Positions 1 through 6,205 of a stretch of DNA of 9,919 nucleotides are shown here, piece by piece. Every line of letters starts with the position of its first letter. The first letter of the stretch is position 1. Under the pieces are notes generated by a model that was not told the DNA's origin, did not search any database, and saw only the letters and a program-made list of their open reading frames with translations. The DNA comes from Alphaproteobacteria bacterium (GTDB taxonomy: Bacteria > Pseudomonadota > Alphaproteobacteria > Rhodospirillales > Rhodospirillaceae). Location: assembly GCA_003250275.1 (NCBI GenBank), contig QKGW01000129.1:1-9919 (forward strand), written 5' to 3'. The position numbers were made by a program, and so were the translations under genes.

Positions 1-1492
1 TGCCGCGAAGCGGCGAGCGCAGATCGTGCGAGGCGACGTAGGCGAAGGTCGCGAGTTCCTTGTTGGAGCGTTCGAGATCGCGGGTGCGCTCGGCGAGCGC
101 CTCCTCCTGCGCCTTGCGCGCGGTGATGTCGGTGATGGTGAAGGCGATGTCGCCCGCCGGATCGTCCGGGTCGACGAGGGCGGCATTGAGCAGGACGACG
201 ATGCGCGTGCCGTCCTTGCGCATCCAGTTCGCCTCGGTCTCCGACGAACCGTGGCTGTTGAGACCGCCATACGCCGCGATGCCGACACGCTCGAATTCGG
301 CGTCGTCGGCGTAGAAGATCCGCGAGGACTGCCCGAGGATCTCCTCGCGCGTCATCCCGACGAGCGCGCCGAAGCCGTCGCTCACCTCCATCAGCCTGCG
401 GTCGCGGGTGATGCCGATGCCGATCGGCGCGGCGCGGAAGATCGAGGCGAGCCACGCGTCGCGCGCGGCGAGTTCGGCGCGCGCCTCGGCGGCGGCGAGG
501 CGGTCCGCGGCCGCGCCCTCCTCGGCGATCGCAAGCACCACCGCCGCCACCGCGACCGCGGCAGCGATGAGGATGCCGAGCCCGAGCTTGGTTTCGCGGC
601 GCTGCACCGCGAGCGCCTCGGCCTCGTCGGTCTTCGAGACCATCACCCAATCGGTACCATCGACGCGGAAGGTCGCGGCAAGGATCGGCTCGTCGCGGTA
701 GTCGCGCCCGCCAACCATACCGAAGGTTCCGCGCAAGCCGACCGCGGCGGCGAGCTTCGGCGAGGACAGCGGCATCCGGAAGGTGAGCGGCGGATCGGGG
801 CGGTGACGCAGAGGAGAGAGGAACACCACGCTGCTGCCTTCGCGGCGGGCAATCAGGGTTTCGGCGGAATCGCTCGGCGTCGGCCAGCGGCGCAGCAATG
901 GATAGAGATAGAGGTTGGGGTCGAGTTGCAGCACCAGGGCGAGCCCCGCGTCCTTCAGGCTCTCGTCGATATCGTCGGCGAACAACGGCGCGACCACGTC
1001 AATGACGAGATGGCCATGGTGGTCGTGAATATCGCTGAAGGTCGGGACGCCGCTCGCGCGCGCCACCGCGAGCGCGGCGGCGGTGGTGCCGTCCTCGGCG
1101 TCCTCGTCCTTCGGCAGAACGCCGACGATGGTACGGTCGTTGCCGTCGACCACGCGGACATCGACGAAGCGTCGGACGTCCCGCAGCAGTTCCATGCGCG
1201 AGCGCACGGTCGCGAGCAATTCCTCGGAATGCTCGGGAGAGATGCCCTGCTGCCAGAGACGCAGCGCGCGCAGGAGCGTGGGGTTGGCGGCGAGGAGTTC
1301 CGCATCGGCGAGGCGGGTGGCGCGCCACTCGGCGATCTCGTTGAGCTTAAGAACGGCAATGCCGGAGAGGACGTGTTCGGCTTCGGCGCGGCGCAGGGTT
1401 TCCTGGCTCCGCAGGTACCCCCATCCGGTGACCGCCATCAAGGTGAGGACGATCAGCAGGACGAACATCCACAGGCGCGGCACGCTTCTCAC
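1..1492 (-). CDS. PAS-domain sensor histidine kinase, membrane-bound (3' part outside window)
   Basis: Likely two-component sensor kinase: it would sense a signal, autophosphorylate on His and pass the phosphate to a response regulator not seen here. I translated 497 codons on the minus strand; the frame stays open to the window edge. Seen in order: a hydrophobic segment at about residues 7-26; an extracytoplasmic region of about 270 residues that I cannot assign to a family; a second hydrophobic Ala/Val/Ile segment at about 301-322; a short Ala/Glu-rich linker; a PAS domain at about 345-465 (IFRAAPIGIGI..., ending in DITARKAQEEAL); then the HisKA start, FAYVASHDLRSPLRG, with the phospho-accepting His at residue 489. 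The dimerisation remainder and ATPase domain lie beyond position 1. The GTG start at 1492 is chosen because AAAGGGGAG sits 6 bases upstream; a GTG six codons earlier overlaps that site. The gene follows the met operon terminator, so it is probably transcribed separately. The signal is unknown. Confidence 0.88.
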   Translation of the reverse strand, partial: MRSVPRLWMFVLLIVLTLMAVTGWGYLRSQETLRRAEAEHVLSGIAVLKLNEIAEWRATRLADAELLAANPTLLRALRLWQQGISPEHSEELLATVRSRMELLRDVRRFVDVRVVDGNDRTIVGVLPKDEDAEDGTTAAALAVARASGVPTFSDIHDHHGHLVIDVVAPLFADDIDESLKDAGLALVLQLDPNLYLYPLLRRWPTPSDSAETLIARREGSSVVFLSPLRHRPDPPLTFRMPLSSPKLAAAVGLRGTFGMVGGRDYRDEPILAATFRVDGTDWVMVSKTDEAEALAVQRRETKLGLGILIAAAVAVAAVVLAIAEEGAAADRLAAAEARAELAARDAWLASIFRAAPIGIGITRDRRLMEVSDGFGALVGMTREEILGQSSRIFYADDAEFERVGIAAYGGLNSHGSSETEANWMRKDGTRIVVLLNAALVDPDDPAGDIAFTITDITARKAQEEALAERTRDLERSNKELATFAYVASHDLRSPLRG

Positions 1493-1498
1493 GCCGGT

Positions 1499-1507
1499 CT
1501 CCCCTTT
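1499..1507 (-). promoter_or_regulatory. Ribosome binding site that fixes the GTG start of the histidine kinase
   Basis: AAAGGGGAG on the minus strand, 6 bases before the GTG at 1492. It selects this GTG over another in-frame GTG at 1510, and over the GTG at 1483. An in-frame TGA lies a few codons above 1510, so the start cannot be much further upstream. Confidence 0.7.
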
Positions 1508-1615
1508 CACCCTGCAGGACGTCCCTCACGTCGTTCGCACGGCTGAACTCGGACATTCGCCGATCATGCAACGTCCGGTTCCCCAAGAAAAGCGAATCCT
1601 CCGGCGATTGCACGC

Positions 1616-1646
1616 AAAAAACCGGGCCGCCCGAAGACGGCCCGGT
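1616..1646 (-). terminator. Intrinsic terminator of the metNI-metQ operon
   Basis: Read on the minus strand, a perfect 9-bp GC-rich stem (ACCGGGCCG / CGGCCCGGT) with an 8-base loop is followed directly by a run of T. It lies 26 bases after the stop codon of the last metQ gene and ends the methionine operon before the histidine kinase begins. The run of T lies on the minus-strand side only, so it works in that direction. Confidence 0.9.
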
Positions 1647-1672
1647 GCCGAAGTCTACAATCGAGCGTCGTT

Positions 1673-2470
1673 TCAGAACGCCGGGACGACGGCGCCCTTG
1701 AAGGTCTTGAGAATGAAATCGCGGGTCGGCGCGGTCTGGTAGACCTCGACCAGTTTCTTCACCCACTCGGAGTCCTTCGCCTTTGTTTTCACAACGAAAA
1801 TGTTGGCATAAGGACTGTCCGCCGCCTCGATCGCGATGGCGTCCCGGGTCGGCACGAGATCGGCTTCGAGGGCGTAGTTGGTGTTGATCGCGGCAATCGC
1901 CACATCGGGCAACGCGCGCGGCAGTTGCGCCGCATCGAGCTCCACGAACTTCAACTTTTTCGGGTTCTCGGCGATGTCGATGACGCCCGCGGTCAAGCCC
2001 GCTCCGGGGGCCAACTTGATCAATTTCTGCTTCTGAAGGAGGAGAAGCGCGCGACCACCGTTGGTCGGGTCGTTCGGAATCGCCACCGAGTCGCCGTCCT
2101 TGAGCTGGGCAATCGTCTTGATCTTCTTCGAGTAGATGCCCATCGGCTCGATGAAGTTCTTACCCACCGAAACCAGATCGAAACCGCGGTCCCTGACCTG
2201 GTTGTCGAGGTAGGGCTGGTGCTGGAACGAGTTCATGTCGAGGTCGCCGTCGCTGACCGCCTGGTTGGGCAGCACGTAATCGGAAAACGAGACGATCTCG
2301 ATGTCGATGCCGGCCTTGGCGAGGCGCGGCTTGACGAACTCCATCACCTGCTCGTGGGTGCCGGGGGTGACGCCGATCTTGTAGACCTTGGCCGAGGCCG
2401 GCGCCGCGAAGGCGAGCGGCGCTGCGACCGCCGCCGCCAGCGCGGCGGCGACGAAAGTGCGGCGTTTCAT
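1673..2470 (-). CDS. metQ: MetQ-family methionine ABC transporter substrate-binding protein, copy 3
   Basis: Periplasmic binding protein that should deliver methionine or a related amino acid to MetNI. It has 265 residues, the usual family length. A Sec signal peptide covers residues 1-27 and ends in ASA before KVYKIGVTPG; it contains no cysteine, so the protein is predicted soluble rather than a lipoprotein. Pocket motifs seen: FSDYVLPN, FQHQPYLDNQ (FQH at 82-84), IPNDPTNGGRALLL, and NTNYAL, all matching what I recall of MetQ. ATG at 2470 has GGAGG 5 bases upstream. It is the last gene of the operon, 39 bases after copy 2 and just before the terminator. Its codons look slightly more A/T-ending than those of copies 1 and 2. 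The family is certain; the true ligand (L-Met, D-Met, Met sulfoxide, other) is not decided by sequence. Confidence 0.92.
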   Translation of the reverse strand: MKRRTFVAAALAAAVAAPLAFAAPASAKVYKIGVTPGTHEQVMEFVKPRLAKAGIDIEIVSFSDYVLPNQAVSDGDLDMNSFQHQPYLDNQVRDRGFDLVSVGKNFIEPMGIYSKKIKTIAQLKDGDSVAIPNDPTNGGRALLLLQKQKLIKLAPGAGLTAGVIDIAENPKKLKFVELDAAQLPRALPDVAIAAINTNYALEADLVPTRDAIAIEAADSPYANIFVVKTKAKDSEWVKKLVEVYQTAPTRDFILKTFKGAVVPAF

Positions 2471-2509
2471 GTTGTCCTCCGTAACTCGTTTTTATCTTGG
2501 TACGCGTAC

Positions 2510-3304
2510 TCAGAACGCGGGCACCAGCGCTCCCTTGAACTGGGTGAGGATGAACTGCCGCACCGGCTCGGACTGGTAGGTGGACACGATGGTCTTCACC
2601 CACTCGGCATCCTTGTCCGCCGCGCGCACCGCGAAGATGTTGACGTAGGGGCTGTCGGCGGCTTCGAGAACCACCGCGTCGCGAGTCGGCAGGAAGCCCG
2701 CTTCGACCGCGTAGTTGGTGTTGACCGCGCCCGCGGTCAGGTCGTCGAGCGCGCGCGGCATCTGCGCGGCGTCGAGTTCGGCGATCTTGATGCCCTTCGG
2801 GTTGCCGGTGATGTCGGGCACGCCGGGGGTGAGCTTGTTGCCCGAGCCGAGCGCGATCAGCCCGTGCTTCTGCAGCAGGAGGAGCGCGCGGCCGCCGTTG
2901 GTCGGGTCGTTCGGAATGCCGATGGTGTCGCCCTTCTTGATCTCGTCGAGCGACTTAATCTTCTTCGAGTAGATGCCCATCGGCGCGATGAAGTTGGCGC
3001 CGGCGGAGACGAGCTTGTAGCCGCGGTCCTTCACCTGGTTGTCGAAATAGGGCTTGTGCTGGAAGGCGTTCATGTCGAGATCGCCGTCGTTGACCGCCTG
3101 GTTGGGCAGCACGTAGTCGGAGAACGACAGGATCTGGATTTCGAGGCCCTTCTTCGCCAGCAGCGGCTTGACGAATTCCATCACCTGCTCGTGCACGCCG
3201 GGGGTGACGCCGATCTTGTAGACCTTGGCCTCGGCGGCGGAGGACAACAACGGCGGCGCCAGCAGTCCGCAGAGAGCGGCGAGAATGAGAATGCGGCGTT
3301 TCAT
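2510..3304 (-). CDS. metQ: MetQ-family methionine ABC transporter substrate-binding protein, copy 2
   Basis: A second periplasmic binding protein of the MetNI system, 264 residues. The signal peptide (residues 1-26) ends AEA before KVYKIGVTPG. It contains one Cys (residue 12) preceded by Leu, which does not make a lipobox. Ligand-pocket motifs are kept: FQH at 81-83, IPNDPTNGGRALLL and VNTNYA. It differs from copies 1 and 3 where they read FQHQPYLDNQ (here FQHKPYFDNQ) and around the MPRALDDL segment, so its specificity may differ. ATG at 3304 has AGGAGG 10 bases upstream. It sits between the other two copies with gaps of 44 and 39 bases, and all three end in VPAF. A tandem duplication within the operon is the simplest origin. 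Confidence 0.92.
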   Translation of the reverse strand: MKRRILILAALCGLLAPPLLSSAAEAKVYKIGVTPGVHEQVMEFVKPLLAKKGLEIQILSFSDYVLPNQAVNDGDLDMNAFQHKPYFDNQVKDRGYKLVSAGANFIAPMGIYSKKIKSLDEIKKGDTIGIPNDPTNGGRALLLLQKHGLIALGSGNKLTPGVPDITGNPKGIKIAELDAAQMPRALDDLTAGAVNTNYAVEAGFLPTRDAVVLEAADSPYVNIFAVRAADKDAEWVKTIVSTYQSEPVRQFILTQFKGALVPAF

Positions 3305-3348
3305 GGTCTGTTGTCCTCCTGTTGGGGATGAAGGGGCGGCTTTCCGGC

Positions 3349-4143
3349 TCAGAAGGCCGGGACGATGCTGCCCTTGAAGGTGTCGAGAATGAACTTGCGG
3401 GTCGCCTCGGTGTGGTAGGCGTCGACGAACGCCTTCACCCAGTCCGCGTTCTTGTTCGCGGTCTTGACCGCGATGACGTTGGCGTAGGGGCTGTTGGCGT
3501 CCTCGACGAGGAGGGCGTCGCGGGTCGGAACCAGACCCGCCTGGATCGCATAGTTGGTGTTGACCGCGGCGGCGACAAGGTCCGGGATCGCGCGCGGCAG
3601 CTGCGCCGCGTCGAGTTCGACGAACTTGAGGCCCTTCGGGTTCTCGATCACGTCGGCCGGGCCGGCGCGCAGGCCCGCCTTCGGGTCGAGCTTGATCAGA
3701 CCGGCGGCCTGGATCAGCAGCAGCGCGCGGCCGCCGTTGGTCGGGTCGTTCGGCAGGCCGATGGTGTCGCCGGACTTCAGGTCCTTGAACGACTTCACCT
3801 TGTTCGAATAGATGCCCATCGGCAGCACGATGCTCTTGCCGACCGAAACGAGGTCGTAGCCGCGATCCTTGATCTGGTTGTCGAGGTAGGGCTGGTGCTG
3901 GAACGAGTTGATGTCGAGATCGCCGTCGTTGAGCGCCTGGTTCGGGAGGACGTAGTCGGAGAAGCCGACCACCTCGATCTCGACGCCCTTCTTGGCGAGC
4001 TCGGACTTGACGAATTCGACGACCTGCTCGTGCGGGCCCTGGGTGACGCCGACCTTATAGACCTTGGCCTCGGCGGCGGTGGCGGCGAAGGCGACGCCAA
4101 GGACGGCGACGGCTGCGCCGCGCAGGATACGGGACAACGACAT
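3349..4143 (-). CDS. metQ: MetQ-family methionine ABC transporter substrate-binding protein, copy 1
   Basis: First of three tandem binding-protein genes and the one next to metI, so probably the original partner. It has 264 residues. The signal peptide (residues 1-26) ends AEA before KVYKVGVTQG and contains no Cys, so export by Sec and cleavage by signal peptidase I are predicted. Motifs seen: FSDYVLPNQ at 61-69, FQHQPYLDNQ with FQH at 81-83, LPNDPTNGGR at 130-139, FVELDAAQLPRA, VNTNYAI, and the C-terminal VPAF shared by all three copies. These match the methionine pocket of MetQ/NlpA proteins. ATG at 4143 has AAGGAGAA 7 bases upstream. The gene follows metI by 38 bases in the same operon. 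It reads VTQG where copies 2 and 3 read VTPG. Confidence 0.93.
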   Translation of the reverse strand: MSLSRILRGAAVAVLGVAFAATAAEAKVYKVGVTQGPHEQVVEFVKSELAKKGVEIEVVGFSDYVLPNQALNDGDLDINSFQHQPYLDNQIKDRGYDLVSVGKSIVLPMGIYSNKVKSFKDLKSGDTIGLPNDPTNGGRALLLIQAAGLIKLDPKAGLRAGPADVIENPKGLKFVELDAAQLPRAIPDLVAAAVNTNYAIQAGLVPTRDALLVEDANSPYANVIAVKTANKNADWVKAFVDAYHTEATRKFILDTFKGSIVPAF

Positions 4144-4181
4144 AAACGAATTCTCCTTCGGGGGTTGGGAGGGGAATGGGT

Positions 4182-4841
4182 TCAGCGCACGCGCTTGTTG
4201 AGCTTGCGGGCGAGGCGGTCGCCGAGCGACTGGATCACCTGCACCACGACGATCAGGGTGACGACCACCGCGAGCATCACGTCGGGACGGAAGCGCTGGT
4301 AGCCGTAGCGGATGCCGAGGTCGCCGAGCCCGCCGCCGCCGACCGCGCCGACCATCGCCGAGTAGCCGATGAGGAGTACGGTGGTGAGGGTCAGGCCGAG
4401 CACGATCGCGGGCAGCGCCTCGGGCAGCAGCACCTTGAAGACGATCTGCAGCGGCTTCGCGCCCATCGCCTGCGCCGCCTCGGTGAGGCCAGGCTCGACG
4501 CCGCGCACCGCGCCCTCGATGATCCGCGCGATGAACGGCGTGGCGGCGACGGTGAGCGGCACGATCGCGGCCGAAGTGCCGATCGAGGTCCCCGCGACGA
4601 CGCGGGTAAAGGGGATGATCGCCACCGCGAGGATGATGAACGGGATCGAGCGCGTCGCGTTCACCAGCGCGCCGACGACGCGGTTGAACAGCGGCATCTC
4701 GAAAAGCTCGCCGCGGCCGGAGGTGGCGAGCAGAACGCCGAGCGGAGCGCCGAGCAACGTGCCGATGGAGAGGGCCACCAGCACCATGTACGCGGTCTCG
4801 CCCGCGGCGTTAACCAGCAGGGACAGCATCTGGGTCGACAT
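4182..4841 (-). CDS. metI: Methionine ABC transporter permease MetI
   Basis: Inner-membrane channel subunit of the methionine importer; two MetI and two MetN form the core that docks MetQ. It has 219 residues, close to the E. coli length as I recall it. About five hydrophobic segments are visible (roughly 17-40, 55-78, 82-105, 148-170, 188-205). The cytoplasmic EAA coupling loop at 121-140 (EAAQAMGAKP followed by LQIVFKVLLP) contacts the ATPase. The gene overlaps the end of metN by 32 bases, suggesting translational coupling. I chose the ATG at 4841 because MSTQMLSLLVNAAGET lines up with the usual MetI N-terminus and GGAG lies 10 bases upstream. An in-frame GTG at 4859 would add six residues but would absorb that binding site. 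Confidence 0.94.
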   Translation of the reverse strand: MSTQMLSLLVNAAGETAYMVLVALSIGTLLGAPLGVLLATSGRGELFEMPLFNRVVGALVNATRSIPFIILAVAIIPFTRVVAGTSIGTSAAIVPLTVAATPFIARIIEGAVRGVEPGLTEAAQAMGAKPLQIVFKVLLPEALPAIVLGLTLTTVLLIGYSAMVGAVGGGGLGDLGIRYGYQRFRPDVMLAVVVTLIVVVQVIQSLGDRLARKLNKRVR

Positions 4842-5871
4842 GGCCGATAATCTCCGCACTCAGGTTTCGCGACTGGACGAAGGCGATCGCCTTCTCCGCA
4901 TCTGCGAGGCCGCCCTTGGCCTCGACGAACAGGATGCCGAACGGGCGGTTCTGGATGTAGTCCACCTGCCCGGCGAGAATGTTGAAGTCGATCCCGGCGA
5001 CGCGGGACAGCTGGCTGATGATCGGGTCGTAGGCGTTGGGGCCGGTGAACACGATCTTGACCACCGGGTTCTCGCCGTCCTTCGGCGGCCCGTCGTGGAT
5101 GATGCGGCGGAGCGACTTCGGCAGCGCCGCCTCGATCTCGCCCGCGATCAGCGCCTGGGTGGTCTCGTGCTGCGGGCTGACGAACACGTCGAAGACGTTG
5201 CCCGCCTCGACGATACGCCCGTCGTCGATCACCGCGACGCGGTCGCAGAGGTCGCGCACCACGCTCATCTCGTGGGTGATCACCACCATGGTGAGCTTGA
5301 GGCGGCGGCTGATGTCGCGCAGGAGGTCGAGGATCTGCTGGGTGGTTTCGGGGTCGAGCGCCGAGGTCACCTCGTCGCAGAGCAGCAGCTTGGGCTCGGC
5401 GACGAGCGCGCGGGCGATGCCGACGCGCTGCTTCTGACCGCCCGAAAGCTCCGCCGGGTAGCGGTCGCGCTTGTCGTCGAGGCCGACGAGATCGAGCATC
5501 GGCAGCACCCGCTTCTCGATCTCCGCCTTGGGCACGCCCGCAAGCTCGAGCGGCAGCGCGACGTTGCCGAACACGGTGCGCGAGGACAGCAGGTTGAAGT
5601 GCTGGAACACCATGCCGACTTGGCGGCGGAACGCGGTGAGCCCGGCCTTGTCGAGGGTGCCGATGTCGACGCCGTCGACGACGACGCGGCCCTCGGTCAC
5701 CTCTTCGAGGCGGTTGATGGTGCGGATCAGCGTGCTCTTGCCCGCTCCCGAGCGGCCAATGATGCCGAAGATCTCGCCTTTGCCGATGGAGAGGTCGATG
5801 CCCTTGAGCGCGTGGTGGGTCGCCCCGCCCTTGCCGCCGTAGACCTTCTCCAGTCCTTCAAGCCGTATCAT
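4810..5871 (-). CDS. metN: Methionine ABC transporter ATP-binding protein MetN
   Basis: Cytoplasmic ATPase that powers methionine import, 353 residues. Motifs from the chosen start: Walker A GRSGAGKST at 39-47, Q-loop VFQHFN at about 88-93, signature LSGGQ at 142-146, Walker B LLLCDE ending at 167, and H-loop VVITHE. The last 85-90 residues (from about VVKIVFTGPNAYDP) form the C-terminal NIL (ACT-like) domain, which in E. coli MetN binds methionine and shuts down transport (trans-inhibition). Two Met codons compete for the start. The one at 5871 gives MIRLEGLEKVYGG like other MetN and is 7 bases from an AAGG; the one at 5877 is only 2 bases from it. First gene of the operon, directly after the riboswitch and attenuator. 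Confidence 0.95.
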   Translation of the reverse strand: MIRLEGLEKVYGGKGGATHHALKGIDLSIGKGEIFGIIGRSGAGKSTLIRTINRLEEVTEGRVVVDGVDIGTLDKAGLTAFRRQVGMVFQHFNLLSSRTVFGNVALPLELAGVPKAEIEKRVLPMLDLVGLDDKRDRYPAELSGGQKQRVGIARALVAEPKLLLCDEVTSALDPETTQQILDLLRDISRRLKLTMVVITHEMSVVRDLCDRVAVIDDGRIVEAGNVFDVFVSPQHETTQALIAGEIEAALPKSLRRIIHDGPPKDGENPVVKIVFTGPNAYDPIISQLSRVAGIDFNILAGQVDYIQNRPFGILFVEAKGGLADAEKAIAFVQSRNLSAEIIGHVDPDAVPAG

Positions 5872-5878
5872 GTCCATG

Positions 5879-5882
5879 CCTT
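5879..5882 (-). promoter_or_regulatory. Ribosome binding site favouring the second Met codon of metN
   Basis: AAGG within TTTAAGGC, 7 bases before the ATG at 5871 and only 2 bases before the ATG at 5877. The spacing favours 5871. It lies immediately downstream of the T run of the attenuator. Confidence 0.6.
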
Positions 5883-5889
5883 AAACAAG

Positions 5890-5920
5890 CAAAAAACCGC
5901 CGCAGCAAAGCCGGGCGGTT
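5890..5920 (-). terminator. Intrinsic terminator (attenuator) in the metN leader
   Basis: On the minus strand a perfect stem AACCGCC (5920-5914) / GGCGGTT (5901-5895) encloses a loop that can pair further (CGGC with GCTG, one bulge). A run of seven T follows at 5896-5890. It sits between the SAM-II aptamer and metN, about 20 bases before the start codon, so it ends transcription before the first gene rather than after a gene. The 5' arm can pair instead with the 3' arm of aptamer stem P1, which makes it the expression platform of the riboswitch. Confidence 0.88.
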
Positions 5921-5935
5921 CGATCACGCACGACG

Positions 5936-5987
5936 CTTTAGCTGCATTTATACCGCGCCCGCAAGCTGATCGCTCAAATCGGCGCAG
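5936..5987 (-). ncRNA. SAM-II riboswitch aptamer upstream of metN
   Basis: Recognised by eye. Minus strand: P1 stem CUGCGCC (5987-5981) with GGCGCGG (5959-5953), 7 bp with one G-U pair. The loop starts with the conserved GAUUUGA (5980-5974) and carries CUUGCG before the P1 3' arm. Then comes the AUAAAUGCAGCUAAAG block (5951-5936). UUGCG of the loop can pair with UGCAG (5946-5942) to form the P2 pseudoknot. This matches the H-type pseudoknot and the GAUUU, AUAAAU and GCUAAA elements of SAM-II RNAs of alphaproteobacteria as I recall them. The ligand should be S-adenosylmethionine; binding would stabilise P1 and P2. The arrangement with the following terminator predicts that SAM turns metNI-metQ off. 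SAM-V shares part of the core and is the main alternative. Confidence 0.9.
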
Positions 5988-5992
5988 CCCCA

Positions 5993-6021
5993 GTCATAAA
6001 TCCCACGGCGGCGCACGTCAA
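5993..6021 (-). promoter_or_regulatory. Sigma-70 type promoter of the metNI-metQ operon
   Basis: On the minus strand: -35 TTGACG (6021-6016), a 17-base spacer, and -10 TATGAC (5998-5993). The expected transcription start is near 5988-5986, which is the first base or two of the SAM-II P1 stem. The leader RNA would therefore begin with the aptamer almost at once. The stretch just upstream (about 6022-6060) is AT-rich and could act as an UP element. Confidence 0.72.
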
Positions 6022-6172
6022 ACACTTTTTAAATACATTTATTGAATGTGGAAATTGCGAAATCGGGGCCGCCGGCGACTCGAAAACCCGGACCCGTCCG
6101 ACCGCGGCCGGAATGCGCGTCGGCCCGTCGACACCTGCACAAAATTCAGTCGACGAAACACATGATTTCACC

Positions 6173-6205
6173 CGAAAAACCCGATTCGTACATCGAAAAA
6201 CCCGA
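6173..6205 (+). repeat. Direct repeat CGAAAAACCCGA, two copies 21 bp apart
   Basis: Identical 12-base copies at 6173-6184 and 6194-6205, separated by 9 bases. Start-to-start distance is 21 bp, two helical turns, so both face the same side of the DNA. A related CGAAAACCCG is at 6081-6090. Between the copies TTCG-TACAT-CGAA forms a small inverted repeat that overlaps the second copy. It looks like a regulator-binding array; the regulator is unknown. Confidence 0.5.

Noticed and set aside
26..1546. Long plus-strand open frame of 506 codons
   Set aside because: It lies antisense to the histidine kinase, whose translation shows membrane segments, PAS and HisKA motifs. The plus-strand product is Arg/Glu/Gly-rich with no domain, as expected from GC-biased shadow frames.
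2500..2509. Perfect 10-base palindrome GTACGCGTAC between metQ copies 2 and 3
   Set aside because: Short, no T run and no promoter nearby; could easily be chance in the 39-base spacer.
3269..3271. Cys12 in the signal peptide of metQ copy 2 as a lipobox
   Set aside because: The residue before it is Leu, not Gly/Ala/Ser, and a normal A-x-A cleavage site follows at residue 26.
1925..4302. Plus-strand open frames over the metQ genes
   Set aside because: They mirror the three metQ copies and even repeat with them (Arg/Asp/Val-rich shadows). No binding sites or motifs support them.
4842..4859. Upstream GTG start for metI
   Set aside because: It would add six residues not seen in typical MetI and would consume the GGAG site serving the ATG at 4841.
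5936..5987. SAM-V or SAM/SAH riboswitch instead of SAM-II
   Set aside because: The GAUUUGA loop, AUAAAU and GCUAAA spacing fit SAM-II best; the two other classes share only parts. A covariance-model comparison would settle it.
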